Assembly: GCF_005954645.2 (NCBI RefSeq)
Contig: NZ_CP040695.2
Coordinates: 3,162,001-3,226,000, forward strand
DNA length: 64,000 bases
From: Nocardioides sp. S-1144
GTDB taxonomy: Bacteria; Actinomycetota; Actinomycetes; Propionibacteriales; Nocardioidaceae
Direction: 5' to 3'
This document shows, piece by piece, positions 28,173-39,179 of the stretch. The first letter of the stretch is position 1. The number at the start of each line of letters is the position of its first letter. Made by a program: the position numbers and the translations under genes. The notes under the pieces are model-generated. The model saw only the letters and a program-made list of their open reading frames with translations. It had not been told where the DNA came from and searched no databases.

Positions 28173-29108
28173 ATGCCGACCTCCCGCCCGCGCGCCGTCA
28201 CCCCCGCCACGGGGCCGCGCTCGCTGCAGCTCCGCGACGTGCTCTCCGACGACGGCACCCACCTGCGGGCCTGGACCAACGACCCCGACGGCGCCCTCGC
28301 CGAGGCCGGCGCCCCGACCGTCGTGCTGTGCAACGGGCTCGGGACGAACCCGTGGTGCTGGCCGGCGCTGCTCGACCCCGGTTGCGGGGTCCGGGTGGTC
28401 TCGTGGAACCACCGCGGGGTCGGCGGGTCCGAGCGCCCGCGCGACCCGAGCCACGTCGAGGTCGAGCACTTCGTCGAGGACGGTCTCTCGGTGATGGACC
28501 ACTTCGGCGTCGACCGGGCGGTGCTGATGGGGTGGTCGATGGGGGTCAACACGATGTTCGAGATGGCGGTGCGGCAGCCGGAGCGGGTGGCCGGGCTGTT
28601 CGCGGTGGCCGGCGTGCCGGGTGACACCTTCGCCACGATGCTCGGTCCGCTGCACGTGCCGCGCGTGGTGGCGCGGGCGGTGACGGTGTCGCTGTCGCGG
28701 GCGATGGCGGTCGCCGGCCGGGCGCTCTCCCCGGTGGCGCGGTCGCTGCCGATCGGGCCGCGCGCGATCGCTGTGCTCTCGCACTCGGGCTTCATGCTGC
28801 CGGTGCGCGACCCGGAGCTCGCCGCGCTCGGGGTCAAGGAGTTCCTCACCACCCCGCTCGACTGGTACTTCCACCTCGCGCTGAGCACCTCGCGCCACGC
28901 CCGGGTGTCGCTGAGCGGCATCGAGGTGCCGGCGTTCTTCGTCGCCGGGCGCTACGACGTCCTCGCCGGCTCGCGCGACATGGCCACCGCGGCAGCGCGG
29001 ATGCGGGACGCCGAGTACGTCGAGCTGCCGACGTCGCACTTCGTGCAGATGGAGCAGCCCGACCGGGTCCACGCGCTGCTGCGCGACTTCCTCGCGAAGG
29101 TCGGCTGA
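28173..29108 (+). CDS. Alpha/beta hydrolase
   Basis: A 311-residue hydrolase: oxyanion region VVLCNGLGTNPWCW, the nucleophile elbow GWSMG (Ser near 125), acid in AGRYDVLAG and the His in PTSHFVQMEQP. The cap domain between strands 6 and 7 is helical. Esterase, epoxide hydrolase or acyltransferase activity cannot be told apart. A CACAAT element 6 nt before the ATG resembles a weak leaderless -10. Next gene starts 4 nt after its stop. Confidence 0.88.
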   Translation: MPTSRPRAVTPATGPRSLQLRDVLSDDGTHLRAWTNDPDGALAEAGAPTVVLCNGLGTNPWCWPALLDPGCGVRVVSWNHRGVGGSERPRDPSHVEVEHFVEDGLSVMDHFGVDRAVLMGWSMGVNTMFEMAVRQPERVAGLFAVAGVPGDTFATMLGPLHVPRVVARAVTVSLSRAMAVAGRALSPVARSLPIGPRAIAVLSHSGFMLPVRDPELAALGVKEFLTTPLDWYFHLALSTSRHARVSLSGIEVPAFFVAGRYDVLAGSRDMATAAARMRDAEYVELPTSHFVQMEQPDRVHALLRDFLAKVG

Positions 29109-29112
29109 CGAC

Positions 29113-30312
29113 GTGCGGGCGAGCGCGACGCCGCTGCTGGCGGCCCTGACCACCGGCGTCCTGGTGCTGGCCGCCTGCGGCGGCGGTGACGACGGGCCCG
29201 ACGACGCCGCCCCCTCGTCGAGCTCGGCCGCGCCGAGCCCGTCCGGGTCGGTGAGCGACCCCACCGGTGCGCCCACCGGCGACCCGACCGGTGACCCCAC
29301 CGACGCACCCACCGACACCCCGACCGCCGACCCGCCGTCGGGCCCTCCCCGGGCCGAGGCGATCGTCACCGGCCTCGAGGCGCCCTGGGGTCTCGACTTC
29401 TTCGCCGACGGCGACGCCATCCTCACCGAGCGCGACACCCGTCGGGTGCTGCGGGTGACGCCCGAGGGCGAGGTGACCGAGCTCGGCGTCGTCGAGGCGG
29501 CCGAGCCGACGGGCGGCGGCGCGGAGGACGGCCTGCTCGGCGTCGCGCTGTCGCCGACGTTCGAGGACGACGCCTTGGTCTACCTCTACCTGACCACCGC
29601 CGAGGACAACCGCGTCGTGCGCACCGAGCTGCGCGGCGACCGGCTCGGCGAGGACCTCGAGGTGCTCCTCGACGGCATCCCCAACGGCTTCATCCACGAC
29701 GGGGGCCGGCTCGAGTTCGGCCCCGACGGCCTGCTCTACGTCTCCACCGGGGAGTCCGGCGAGCCGGCGCTGGCCCAGGACCGCGACTCCCTCGGCGGCA
29801 AGGTGCTGCGCCTGACGCCCGACGGCGACCCCGCACCCGGCAACCCGTTCGGCTCGCCGGTCTACTCCTACGGCCACCGCAACGTCCAGGGTCTCGCCTT
29901 CGACGACCAGGGCCGGCTGTGGGCCTCGGAGTTCGGCGACCAGGAGTCCGACGAGCTCAACCTGATCCGCCCCGGGGGCAACTACGGCTGGCCGGAGGTC
30001 GAGGGCACCGGCGGCGCCCCCGAGTACGTCGACCCGCTGCAGACCTGGGACACCGACGAGGCGTCGCCGTCCGGCCTGGCCCACGCCGACGGCACGCTGT
30101 GGATGGCCGCGCTCAAGGGCGAGCGGCTCTGGAGGGTGCGGATCGACGGGCGTCGCGCGGTGGACCCGCAGGCCTTCTTCATCGGCCGCTACGGCCGGAT
30201 GCGCACCGTCGCGGTCGCCCCGGACGGGGCGCTCTGGGTGACCACGAGCAACCGCGACGGCCGCGGCACGCCGGCGGCCGACGACGACCAGGTCCTCCGG
30301 GTCACCCCGTAG
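29113..30312 (+). CDS. Secreted PQQ-type sugar (aldose/sorbosone) dehydrogenase lipoprotein
   Basis: A 399-residue exported protein with a lipoprotein signal ending LAAC, an acidic Ser/Thr/Pro/Asp-rich linker (PTGDPTGDPTDAPT-like) and a six-bladed propeller of the soluble glucose dehydrogenase family: TGLEAPWGLDFFADGDAILTERD, EDGLLGVALSPTF, IHDGGRLEFGPDGLLYVSTGE, YSYGHRNVQGLAF with the active His, and the closing PDGALWVTTSNRDGRG. It would oxidise sugars outside the cell; PQQ use is family knowledge, not seen directly. It starts with GTG 4 nt after the hydrolase gene. Confidence 0.88.
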   Translation: MRASATPLLAALTTGVLVLAACGGGDDGPDDAAPSSSSAAPSPSGSVSDPTGAPTGDPTGDPTDAPTDTPTADPPSGPPRAEAIVTGLEAPWGLDFFADGDAILTERDTRRVLRVTPEGEVTELGVVEAAEPTGGGAEDGLLGVALSPTFEDDALVYLYLTTAEDNRVVRTELRGDRLGEDLEVLLDGIPNGFIHDGGRLEFGPDGLLYVSTGESGEPALAQDRDSLGGKVLRLTPDGDPAPGNPFGSPVYSYGHRNVQGLAFDDQGRLWASEFGDQESDELNLIRPGGNYGWPEVEGTGGAPEYVDPLQTWDTDEASPSGLAHADGTLWMAALKGERLWRVRIDGRRAVDPQAFFIGRYGRMRTVAVAPDGALWVTTSNRDGRGTPAADDDQVLRVTP

Positions 30313-30428
30313 CCGGCCCGTGGGTGGCCCGTCGGTGGCCCGTCGGTGGCCCGTCGCCGGCGGGCGTAGCCAGGGCCCGCGCGATGTGGGACGGTCGGAG
30401 GACGCTTCACTCTCGGGAGGTACTCCGC

Positions 30429-31766
30429 ATGCGTCGTCCCCGTCCCGGCCTCGTGGTCGCCGGCATCATCGCCGCCGTCCTCGGCGCCACCCTCACCGCC
30501 ACGCCCGTCGCCGCGGGCACCCCCGACGCGCGGCCAAGCGCCGCAGCCGTCTCCGCGCCCACCGCGGCGCGGTGCCCCGAGCTGCGCCTGGCCGAGCGCT
30601 GGTACGGCGACAACGCCCGGCTGATCCAGCGTGTCATCGACCGCCGCGGCCGCTGCTCGTGGCCGGGCGGGAAGGCGCCGGGGCACCGCCCGTACGCGGT
30701 CTTCGACTTCGACAACACCCTGATCAAGAACGACATCTCCGACCAGACCATCTTCTGGATGCTCGGCCACGACAAGATCCTCCAGCCGCCGCGCCGCGAC
30801 TGGCGCGCCACGAGCCGCTACATGACCGACGCCGGCGCCCGCGCCCTGCGCCGGGCCTGCGGCTCCCTGGCCCGGCCGGGCGAGCCGCTCCCGACCCGCA
30901 CGAACACCCGGTGCGCCGACGAGATCCTCTCGGTCCGCAAGGAGCAGACGACGACCACGGGCGAGGAGGTCTTCGCCGGCTACCACCACCGCCGGATGGA
31001 GGCGATGTACGCCTGGGTCGGCCAGGTGCTCCAGGGCTACCGCCCCGCCGAGGTGCGCCGGCTCGCGGCGCGGGCCCGCACCGCCGCCCTGGAGGCACCG
31101 ATCGGCGCGACCCAGCGGATCGGCTCGACCCGCCAGACCGCGTGGATCCGCTACTACCCCGAGATGAGGGACCTGGTGCGGACGCTGAAGCGCGCCGGGA
31201 TCGAGCCCTGGATCGTGTCGGCGTCGCCGAAGGAGTTCGCCGACGTGTGGGGCGGCGGCCTCGGCATCGACCGCGCGCACACCATCGGGGTCTCCCAGCT
31301 GACCACCCGCGGGCGGCTCAACGGCCACCTCGAGGGCTGCGGCGGCATCCCCGACGGGGCCGACGCGATCATGACCTACGTCGACGGCAAGCGGTGCTTC
31401 ATCAACAAGCGGGTGCTCGGCATGGAGGGCCCGCGGGCGTTGCGCCCGGCGCGGCGCGCGCTGCGCCCGGTGCTCGCCGGCGGCGACGCGACCACCGACG
31501 TCTCCATGGTCAAGGACGCGACCGGCGTGCACGTCGTCCTCAACCGCAACTCCGCGGAGCTGATGTGCGTGGCCTACGACGGCGACGCGACCGGCGACGG
31601 GCGCTGGGCGATCAACCCGATGTTCATCCAGCCGCTGCCGCGGCTCGAGGAGCCGTACCCTTGCTCGACCACCGCCGCCCTCGGCCCGCGCGGGCGCGAG
31701 CGCCCGGCGCGCCGCGACGACGGCACGGTCATCCCCGACCAGGAGGACACCGTCTTCGCCGGGTGA
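30429..31766 (+). CDS. Secreted HAD-superfamily phosphatase
   Basis: A 445-residue protein with a Sec signal (RPRPGLVVAGIIAAVLGATLTATPVAA) and a haloacid dehalogenase domain. Motif I is VFDFDNTLIKND (nucleophile Asp), motif II is the IVSAS stretch, and the distal GGDATTDVSMVKDA supplies the Mg-binding Asp residues. The large helical cap between motifs I and II fits phosphorylcholine-phosphatase-like extracellular HAD enzymes. GGGAGG lies 9 nt before the ATG. The C-terminal tail is charged and disordered. Substrate inferred as a small phosphomonoester. Confidence 0.85.
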   Translation: MRRPRPGLVVAGIIAAVLGATLTATPVAAGTPDARPSAAAVSAPTAARCPELRLAERWYGDNARLIQRVIDRRGRCSWPGGKAPGHRPYAVFDFDNTLIKNDISDQTIFWMLGHDKILQPPRRDWRATSRYMTDAGARALRRACGSLARPGEPLPTRTNTRCADEILSVRKEQTTTTGEEVFAGYHHRRMEAMYAWVGQVLQGYRPAEVRRLAARARTAALEAPIGATQRIGSTRQTAWIRYYPEMRDLVRTLKRAGIEPWIVSASPKEFADVWGGGLGIDRAHTIGVSQLTTRGRLNGHLEGCGGIPDGADAIMTYVDGKRCFINKRVLGMEGPRALRPARRALRPVLAGGDATTDVSMVKDATGVHVVLNRNSAELMCVAYDGDATGDGRWAINPMFIQPLPRLEEPYPCSTTAALGPRGRERPARRDDGTVIPDQEDTVFAG

Positions 31767-31817
31767 GACCCGGGACGCCCGCCCGGGCCGACGACGGCGC
31801 TCGGCCGGCGACGGCGC

Positions 31818-34181
<2,364 letters not shown>

Positions 34182-34266
34182 CTGCTCGTCTCCTCCTGGC
34201 TCCCGGTCGCGGGACGCGCCACAGGATACGGAGGACCACCGACGGCCACCGGATTCATCGCGTCGC

Positions 34267-35184
34267 TCAGGCGAGCACGGCGACGATCCCGATCACCACC
34301 GGCACGCAGCCCAGGGTGCTGACGAAGATCGCGTCGCGCGCCAGCAGCTCGGCGCGTCCGTAGCGACCGGCGAGCACGAACACGTTCTGCGCCGTCGGCA
34401 GCGCCGAGATCACCGCGACCGCGAGCAGGGCGGCGTCGTCGAGGCCGACCAGGAGCCCCACGGCGTACGCCGCCGCCGGCTGGACGAGGAGCTTGAGCCC
34501 CGTCGCGAGGGCGAGCTCGCCCGGCGGCACGCCGCGGCCCGGGAGCGGCCCGAGCCGCAGGCTGACGCCGTAGGCCAGCAGCATCGCGGGCACCGCCATC
34601 GCGCCGACCAGCGCGAGCGGGTCGTTGACGGCGCCCGGCACCTCGACGCCGCTGAGCGCGACGGCCAGCCCGGTGGCGCTGGCGACGGTGATCGGGTTGG
34701 TCAGCGGTCGGCTGAGCACCCGGCCGAGCGAGGGGCGCTCCGGGCTGGCGGCGACGTCCAGGACGGTCAGCGCGAGGGGCTGGAGCACCAGCAGCTGCAG
34801 GAGCAGCACCGGTGCGATCAGCGCCGCGTCGCCGAGCGCGTAGGCCGCGATCGGCAGGCCGAGGTTGCCGGCGTTGCAGTAGGAGGAGCACATCGTCGCG
34901 ATGACGCTGCGCCCGAGCTCCTCGCGGCGCGCGACGGCCACCGTGATCGTCACCGCGCCGGTGACCACGACCCCGCCCACGATGGCGACCAGGTTGCCGG
35001 AGAAGACCCGGCCGACGTCGTTGTCCTGCAGCACCGTGAACAGCAGCGCCGGGCTGGCCAGGAAGAACGCCACCGCGCTCAGCGTGCGCTGGCCGGCGTC
35101 GTCGACGATCCCGGCGTGCGCCAGCAGCATCCCGAACCCGATGATCACCGCGATCGTCGCGAACCCGGCGAGCACCCCTGTCAC
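34267..35184 (-). CDS. AEC (auxin efflux carrier) family transporter
   Basis: A 305-residue membrane protein with ten hydrophobic helices in two halves. CSSYCNAGNLGLPIAAYALG in helix 4 is the conserved AEC motif (N-x-G-N-x-G-x-P) and ALPTAQNVFVLAGRYG near the end is its second-half counterpart. Family members export dicarboxylates, amino acids or plant auxin; substrate unknown. GTG 35184 follows TAGGGT by 6 nt, giving a leaderless transcript whose -35 region lies inside the 43-bp repeat array. Confidence 0.88.
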   Translation of the reverse strand: MTGVLAGFATIAVIIGFGMLLAHAGIVDDAGQRTLSAVAFFLASPALLFTVLQDNDVGRVFSGNLVAIVGGVVVTGAVTITVAVARREELGRSVIATMCSSYCNAGNLGLPIAAYALGDAALIAPVLLLQLLVLQPLALTVLDVAASPERPSLGRVLSRPLTNPITVASATGLAVALSGVEVPGAVNDPLALVGAMAVPAMLLAYGVSLRLGPLPGRGVPPGELALATGLKLLVQPAAAYAVGLLVGLDDAALLAVAVISALPTAQNVFVLAGRYGRAELLARDAIFVSTLGCVPVVIGIVAVLA

Positions 35185-35190
35185 GACCCG

Positions 35191-35196
35191 ACCCTA
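35191..35196 (-). promoter_or_regulatory. -10 element for leaderless AEC transporter transcript
   Basis: TAGGGT on the minus strand, 6 nt before the GTG at 35184. The matching -35 position falls in the first copy of the tandem repeats. Confidence 0.55.
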
Positions 35197-35209
35197 CGAC
35201 CCCACCCCC

Positions 35210-35324
35210 GCTGACCCGTCAGTGATCAGCGACGGGTCGACGTCCCACCCCCGCTGACCCGTCAGTGATCAGCGACGGGTCGGCGTCAAACCCCGGCTGA
35301 CCCGTCAGTGATCAGCGACGGGTC
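35210..35324. repeat. Three 43-bp tandem repeats with an internal palindrome
   Basis: Three copies begin at 35210, 35253 and 35296 with an exact 43-bp period. The 29-nt core in each is identical: arms GACCCGTC and GACGGGTC are inverted repeats around AGTGATCAGC. The 14-nt linkers differ by a few bases (GACGTCCCACCCCC, GGCGTCAAACCCCG types). The array fills the gap between the VOC gene stop (35329) and the AEC promoter. It could be an operator array or RNA hairpins; there are no spacers as in CRISPR. Confidence 0.9.
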
Positions 35325-35328
35325 GGCG

Positions 35329-35733
35329 TCAGGGGGTGGCGCGCTCGGCCTCGGAGCGCAGCACGCAGAGCTGGTTGCCCTCGGGGTCGGCGAGGGTGAC
35401 CCACCCGGTGCCGGGGCCGTGGTTCCCGCGGTGGTCGGCGACCTGGGTGGCGCCGTGGGCGAGCAGCCGGTCGACCTCCTCGTCGCGGGTGCCCGTGCGC
35501 GGGACGACGTCGAGGTGGATCCGCTTGCCCGGCAGCTCGGCGCCCTCGGCGACCGGCACCTCGATGAAGAGCACCTGGTGGCCGCTGTCGGGGTCGCGGA
35601 TCATGCACTCCTCGTGGCCCGGCTCGTTGGGGTCGCCGTCGATGTCGACGTAGCCGAGCACCGGCTTCCACCACTCGGAGAGCGCGTAGGCGTCACGGCA
35701 GTCGATGGTCGTGTGGGAGACGAAGGAGGTCAC
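35329..35733 (-). CDS. Glyoxalase/VOC superfamily protein
   Basis: A 134-residue VOC-fold protein. SHTTIDCRDAYALSEWWKPVLGY opens the first module; HLDVVPRTGTRDEEVDRLLAHGA and GWVTLADPEGNQLCVL form the second. This Glyoxalase_6-like type is often a dioxygenase-fold protein of unknown substrate. GTG 35733 overlaps the HAD stop as GTGA. Last gene of cysQ-HAD-VOC. Confidence 0.85.
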   Translation of the reverse strand: MTSFVSHTTIDCRDAYALSEWWKPVLGYVDIDGDPNEPGHEECMIRDPDSGHQVLFIEVPVAEGAELPGKRIHLDVVPRTGTRDEEVDRLLAHGATQVADHRGNHGPGTGWVTLADPEGNQLCVLRSEAERATP

Positions 35734-36353
35734 GACCCGACTCTCACACCGTGCTCGGCCAGGCGCGACTCGATTTCGCCGAGCCCCTCCAGGAACGTCC
35801 AGTGGACGCCGACCAGCCCGACCGAGCGCGCGCTCTCGACGTTGTCGAGCCGGTCGTCGACGAAGAGCACCTCGCCCGGCTCGGCGCCGATCCGCTCGAC
35901 GGCCCGCTCGAAGTAGGCCGGCTCCGGCTTGAGCGCCCCGAGCTCCCACGAGTAGCAGGAGACGTCGAACAGGTCGTCGTAGCCGAGCCTCGTGCGCATG
36001 TACGCCGCCCGGTGCCGCTCCTGGTTGGTGCCGAGGTGGACGCCGTACCCGGCCCGGCGCAGCCGGTGCACCAGCTCGATCGAGGAGGGCACCAGCTCGA
36101 TCGAGTGCCACACGGCCGCGTAGACCTCCTCGACCGGGACGTCGACGTCGTAGGCCCGCAGGTGGGCGGTGAGGTGGTCGAGGAAGTCACCCTCGCCGCG
36201 CAGGTAGGGCAGCTCGGTGCGCCAGGACTCGCGGACGAACTCCTCGGCGCGGTCGCCGAGCCACGGCCGGAGGCCGTCGAACCACCCTCCGGGGAGGTCC
36301 TGGAGGACGCCGTCGGCGTCGAGCAGGACGTGCCGCACCTCGGGGGTGCTCAC
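35730..36353 (-). CDS. HAD-family hydrolase
   Basis: A 207-residue cytoplasmic HAD phosphatase: motif I LLDADGVLQD, motif II HLGTNQE, motif III Lys in GALKPEP, motif IV LFVDDRLDN. The small helical cap is the YihX/GS-type (subfamily IA variant 3). GTG 36353 overlaps the cysQ stop as GTGA, so it is co-translated with cysQ. Substrate unknown, probably a sugar or nucleotide monophosphate. Confidence 0.88.
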   Translation of the reverse strand: MSTPEVRHVLLDADGVLQDLPGGWFDGLRPWLGDRAEEFVRESWRTELPYLRGEGDFLDHLTAHLRAYDVDVPVEEVYAAVWHSIELVPSSIELVHRLRRAGYGVHLGTNQERHRAAYMRTRLGYDDLFDVSCYSWELGALKPEPAYFERAVERIGAEPGEVLFVDDRLDNVESARSVGLVGVHWTFLEGLGEIESRLAEHGVRVGS

Positions 36354-37144
36354 TCGACCCCGTTGGCCGCGATCCAGGCCAGGATCCGGTCGGCCAGCTC
36401 GGGACGGCACACGACCAGGTCGGGCAGGTAGACGTCGTCCTGGTTGTAGCGCAGCGGCGAGCCGTCGATCCGGCTCGTGAACAGGCCGGCGGCGCGGGCC
36501 ACCGCGACGGGCGCGGCGCTGTCCCACTCGTACTGGCCGCCGGCGTGGACGTAGGCGTCGGTGACGTCGCGGGCCACCGAGAGCACCTTGACGCCCGCCG
36601 AGCCCATCGCCACGAGCTGGGCGTCGAGCTCGGCGGCCAGGCCGTGCACGAACTCCGGCGGCCGGCTGCGGGACACCGCGATGCGGGGGCTCGCGCTCGT
36701 CGACGGCGGGACGACGGGCGGCCGGCCGGTGTGGAAGGTCTCGCCCAGGGCGGGCTGGCCCACGGCCCCGGCGGTCAGGTCGCCGTCGTCACCGGCCGAG
36801 CGCTCCCAGAGCGCGACGTGCACGGCCCAGTCGTCGCGCGGCGGCTCGGAGAACTCGCGGGTGCCGTCGAGCGGGTCGACGATCCACACCCGGTCGGCGC
36901 CGAGGCGGACCTTGTCGTCCTTGCCCTCCTCGGACAGCACGGCGTCGCCGGGGCGGTGCTCGGCCAGCAGCTCCATCAGCAGCACGTGCGCGGCCCGGTC
37001 GCCGGCGTCCTTGAGCTCGCGGCCCTCCAGGCCCTGGCTGCGGACGTCGAGCAGCCGGCGTCCGGCCTCCTCGGCCAGCCAGGCGGCCAGGACGTGGTCG
37101 TCGGTGGCGGCGGCGTCGGGTGCGGTGCTGGGCTCGTAGTTCAC
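36350..37144 (-). CDS. cysQ: CysQ-like 3'(2'),5'-bisphosphate nucleotidase / inositol phosphatase family
   Basis: A 264-residue Li-sensitive phosphatase-family protein. Metal ligands are in LSEEGKDD (Glu), VDPLDGTREF (Asp, Asp) and the late YEWDSAAP (Asp). These enzymes remove the 3' phosphate from PAP, the product of PAPS-dependent sulfotransfer, or act on inositol phosphates. Two sulfotransferase genes lie 9-15 kb away, which fits the PAP role. GTG 37144 follows TACGCT by 6 nt, so the operon cysQ-HAD-VOC is probably leaderless. Confidence 0.82.
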   Translation of the reverse strand: MNYEPSTAPDAAATDDHVLAAWLAEEAGRRLLDVRSQGLEGRELKDAGDRAAHVLLMELLAEHRPGDAVLSEEGKDDKVRLGADRVWIVDPLDGTREFSEPPRDDWAVHVALWERSAGDDGDLTAGAVGQPALGETFHTGRPPVVPPSTSASPRIAVSRSRPPEFVHGLAAELDAQLVAMGSAGVKVLSVARDVTDAYVHAGGQYEWDSAAPVAVARAAGLFTSRIDGSPLRYNQDDVYLPDLVVCRPELADRILAWIAANGVE

Positions 37145-37227
37145 GAGCCCAGCGTAGGTGCGGCGGCCACCGGAGCCCCGCGCGGCTCGCGGCACGCCTC
37201 TCGCGGGCGCCGCGGCCACCACCGGGG

Positions 37228-38910
37228 CTAGCGCGTGCCCGGCACGTCTCCGGAGAGACGCAGGTCGAAGCCGAGGTCGGAGGACGACGGTGAGTCCTGG
37301 TGCACCTCGACGGCGACGACGTTGAGCCCGGGGACGACCAGTCCCGCAGGGACGACGAAGCCCCGCCAGGCGTTCTCGGCCGTGCCGGACCGGTTGGAGG
37401 AGGCACGGGTGCTGTTGTCCACCTGCCCGCCCGGCATGTTGTCGCGGACCACCTCGACGCCGTTCAGGTAGACGACGGCGCCGTCGTCGGCCAGGAGCTC
37501 CAGTCGTGCGGCCACCGGGGTCGCGGACGCCGTGAACGCAGCACGGAAGTAGGTGGAGACGAAGCGCTGGGGTCCGAGACCGGAGCCGACCACGGTGGTC
37601 TCGTCACCGTCGCCGTACCCGAGCTGTGCGCTGCCGACGCGCCAGGCCGTGTCGTCGTGCGAGACGCCCTCCCACCCGTTCGGACGGGTGCCGTTGTCCC
37701 AGTAGCGCCACCGGGTGGTGCTGCCCACGAAGGTGGTCGACGTCGTCGGCGGGTCGCTGGTGACGGCGAACCGGACGAGGCCCTGGGCCGGCACTCCTGA
37801 GACGGCGGTGAACTCGCCGCCGGCGACCAGCACGTCGTCGCTGACCCCGATGGCGAAGACCCCCCAGAAGCTGTCGAAGCGTGGCCGGAAGGTGGGGTCG
37901 AGGACACCGGTCGCCTCGTCGGCGGCGCGGAGCTTCTGGGTCGTGTCTCCCTGGAACCCGTCGTGGAAGCCGAAGAAGACGGTGCCGTCGTGCTCCTCGA
38001 CGGCCTGGATGTCGCCCATCGCCACCTGCCGCCACAATCGCGTGCCGCTGGTCGTGCTCCAGGCCGAGAGCGCGTTCTCGCCCGTGCCGCCGGCGCCGAA
38101 GAGCCGGGTGCCGGCGTCGTTGACTGCCAGCCCGAGCGTCGGGCGGGCTGCCGAGGCGAACGTCACGCCGTTCACCAACCCGGTCGTCGAGCTCACCGCG
38201 GCGACGCCGTTGCGCCCGATGCCGCTGACCGTGCTGAACTGCCCGGCCGCGTAGACCACCGCCGACGTCGGGTTCTTCACCACCGCCCACACGGCGTTGT
38301 TGGCGTTCGCGACGAAGGAGCCGTCGGTGGCCCCGGTGTCGGCCGACACCTTCGCCAGGCGGTTGCGCTGGACCCCGTTGACCAGGGTGAACGCCCCACC
38401 GAGGTAGATCCCCGTCGCATCGAGGTCGAGGGCGCGGACGTTGTCGTTGACCGCCGGCCGGAACTGCTGGTCCAGCGCCCCGGTCGCGACGGAGACCTTC
38501 GCCAGCCGCGACCGGGGCTGGCCCGCGACCTGCCCGAAGGCGCCTCCGACGTAGAGCGCGGTGCCGTCACTGACGATCGCTCGCACGGCGGCGCCGGTGT
38601 CTGCCCTCCAGGTCGTGCGCAGGGCCCCCGTCGCGACGTCGAACGCAGCGAGGTTCAGGCGTGGCTGTGTCTGACCGCCCGGACTGGTCGCCGTGGTGAA
38701 GGTGCCGCCGACGAACACGGTGTCACCAACGACCTCGACGGCGTAGACCCTGCCGTTGACCCGCCACGACGGGCTCGGCGAGGAGGCGACCTCGGTCGTC
38801 GCCGCGGCCGGCCCGGCCACCACGCCGGCGAGGACCGACGACACCGTGGTCGCGACCGCCAGCACCACCACTGCGACCTTGAGCCGACCGCCGGACCTTC
38901 TCGTCCCCAT
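37228..38910 (-). CDS. Secreted beta-propeller-like (delta-60 repeat) protein with C-terminal jelly-roll domain
   Basis: A 560-residue exported protein: signal peptide (LKVAVVVLAVATTVSSVLAGVVAGPAAA region, about 9-38), then about seven repeats of 40-60 residues of the type L-YVGG-F--V-G-----LA-(V/F)-----G (delta-60/DUF5122-like propeller), then from about 412 a beta-sandwich domain with WRYWDNG, YFRAAF, ADDGAVVYLNGVEV and NMPGG. The same C-terminal domain ends the protein at 41228-44326. No catalytic residues are evident; surface binding or adhesion is likely. ATG 38910 has GGAGA 5 nt before it. Divergent from the GH26-like gene. Confidence 0.8.
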   Translation of the reverse strand: MGTRRSGGRLKVAVVVLAVATTVSSVLAGVVAGPAAATTEVASSPSPSWRVNGRVYAVEVVGDTVFVGGTFTTATSPGGQTQPRLNLAAFDVATGALRTTWRADTGAAVRAIVSDGTALYVGGAFGQVAGQPRSRLAKVSVATGALDQQFRPAVNDNVRALDLDATGIYLGGAFTLVNGVQRNRLAKVSADTGATDGSFVANANNAVWAVVKNPTSAVVYAAGQFSTVSGIGRNGVAAVSSTTGLVNGVTFASAARPTLGLAVNDAGTRLFGAGGTGENALSAWSTTSGTRLWRQVAMGDIQAVEEHDGTVFFGFHDGFQGDTTQKLRAADEATGVLDPTFRPRFDSFWGVFAIGVSDDVLVAGGEFTAVSGVPAQGLVRFAVTSDPPTTSTTFVGSTTRWRYWDNGTRPNGWEGVSHDDTAWRVGSAQLGYGDGDETTVVGSGLGPQRFVSTYFRAAFTASATPVAARLELLADDGAVVYLNGVEVVRDNMPGGQVDNSTRASSNRSGTAENAWRGFVVPAGLVVPGLNVVAVEVHQDSPSSSDLGFDLRLSGDVPGTR

Positions 38911-39121
38911 CGCGTCTCCAGCCGTCGCCACCGCAGCCCGGGACAGACCCCCTGGCACCACCAGTTGGACGGCGCCGATCAGGGACTGCTGCTCCCCACC
39001 AGCGTAGGACGAGCCGCGGGAGGGCGCAGCAGATCGAGACGTCGCGAAGGCAAAGATTCGGGTCCACGGCGTCCGGGCCGGACATCTTCGCGAGAAGTCC
39101 ACGCCCGTTGGGTGCCGGCGT

Positions 39122-39127
39122 TAACAT
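39122..39127 (+). promoter_or_regulatory. Likely -10 of the GH26-like gene in the 269-nt divergent gap
   Basis: TAACAT in an otherwise GC-rich stretch gives a transcript with about 45 nt of 5' leader and a GGAG ribosome site before the ATG at 39180. No clear -35 is seen. The rest of the gap (38911-39121) shows no other recognisable element. Confidence 0.4.
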
Positions 39128-39179
39128 CGAGACGTCTCTCCCGGGTACGCCGGGCACTCACCTCGGCTCGGAGTAATCG

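Noticed and set aside
35210..35324. Possible CRISPR array
   Set aside because: Copies are back-to-back at a 43-bp period with near-identical linkers, so there are no unique spacers, and no cas gene is nearby.
38911..39179. N-terminal extension of the propeller protein (upstream ATG at 39102)
   Set aside because: The extension lacks a signal peptide at its start; the GGAGA site and the Sec signal fit the ATG at 38910.
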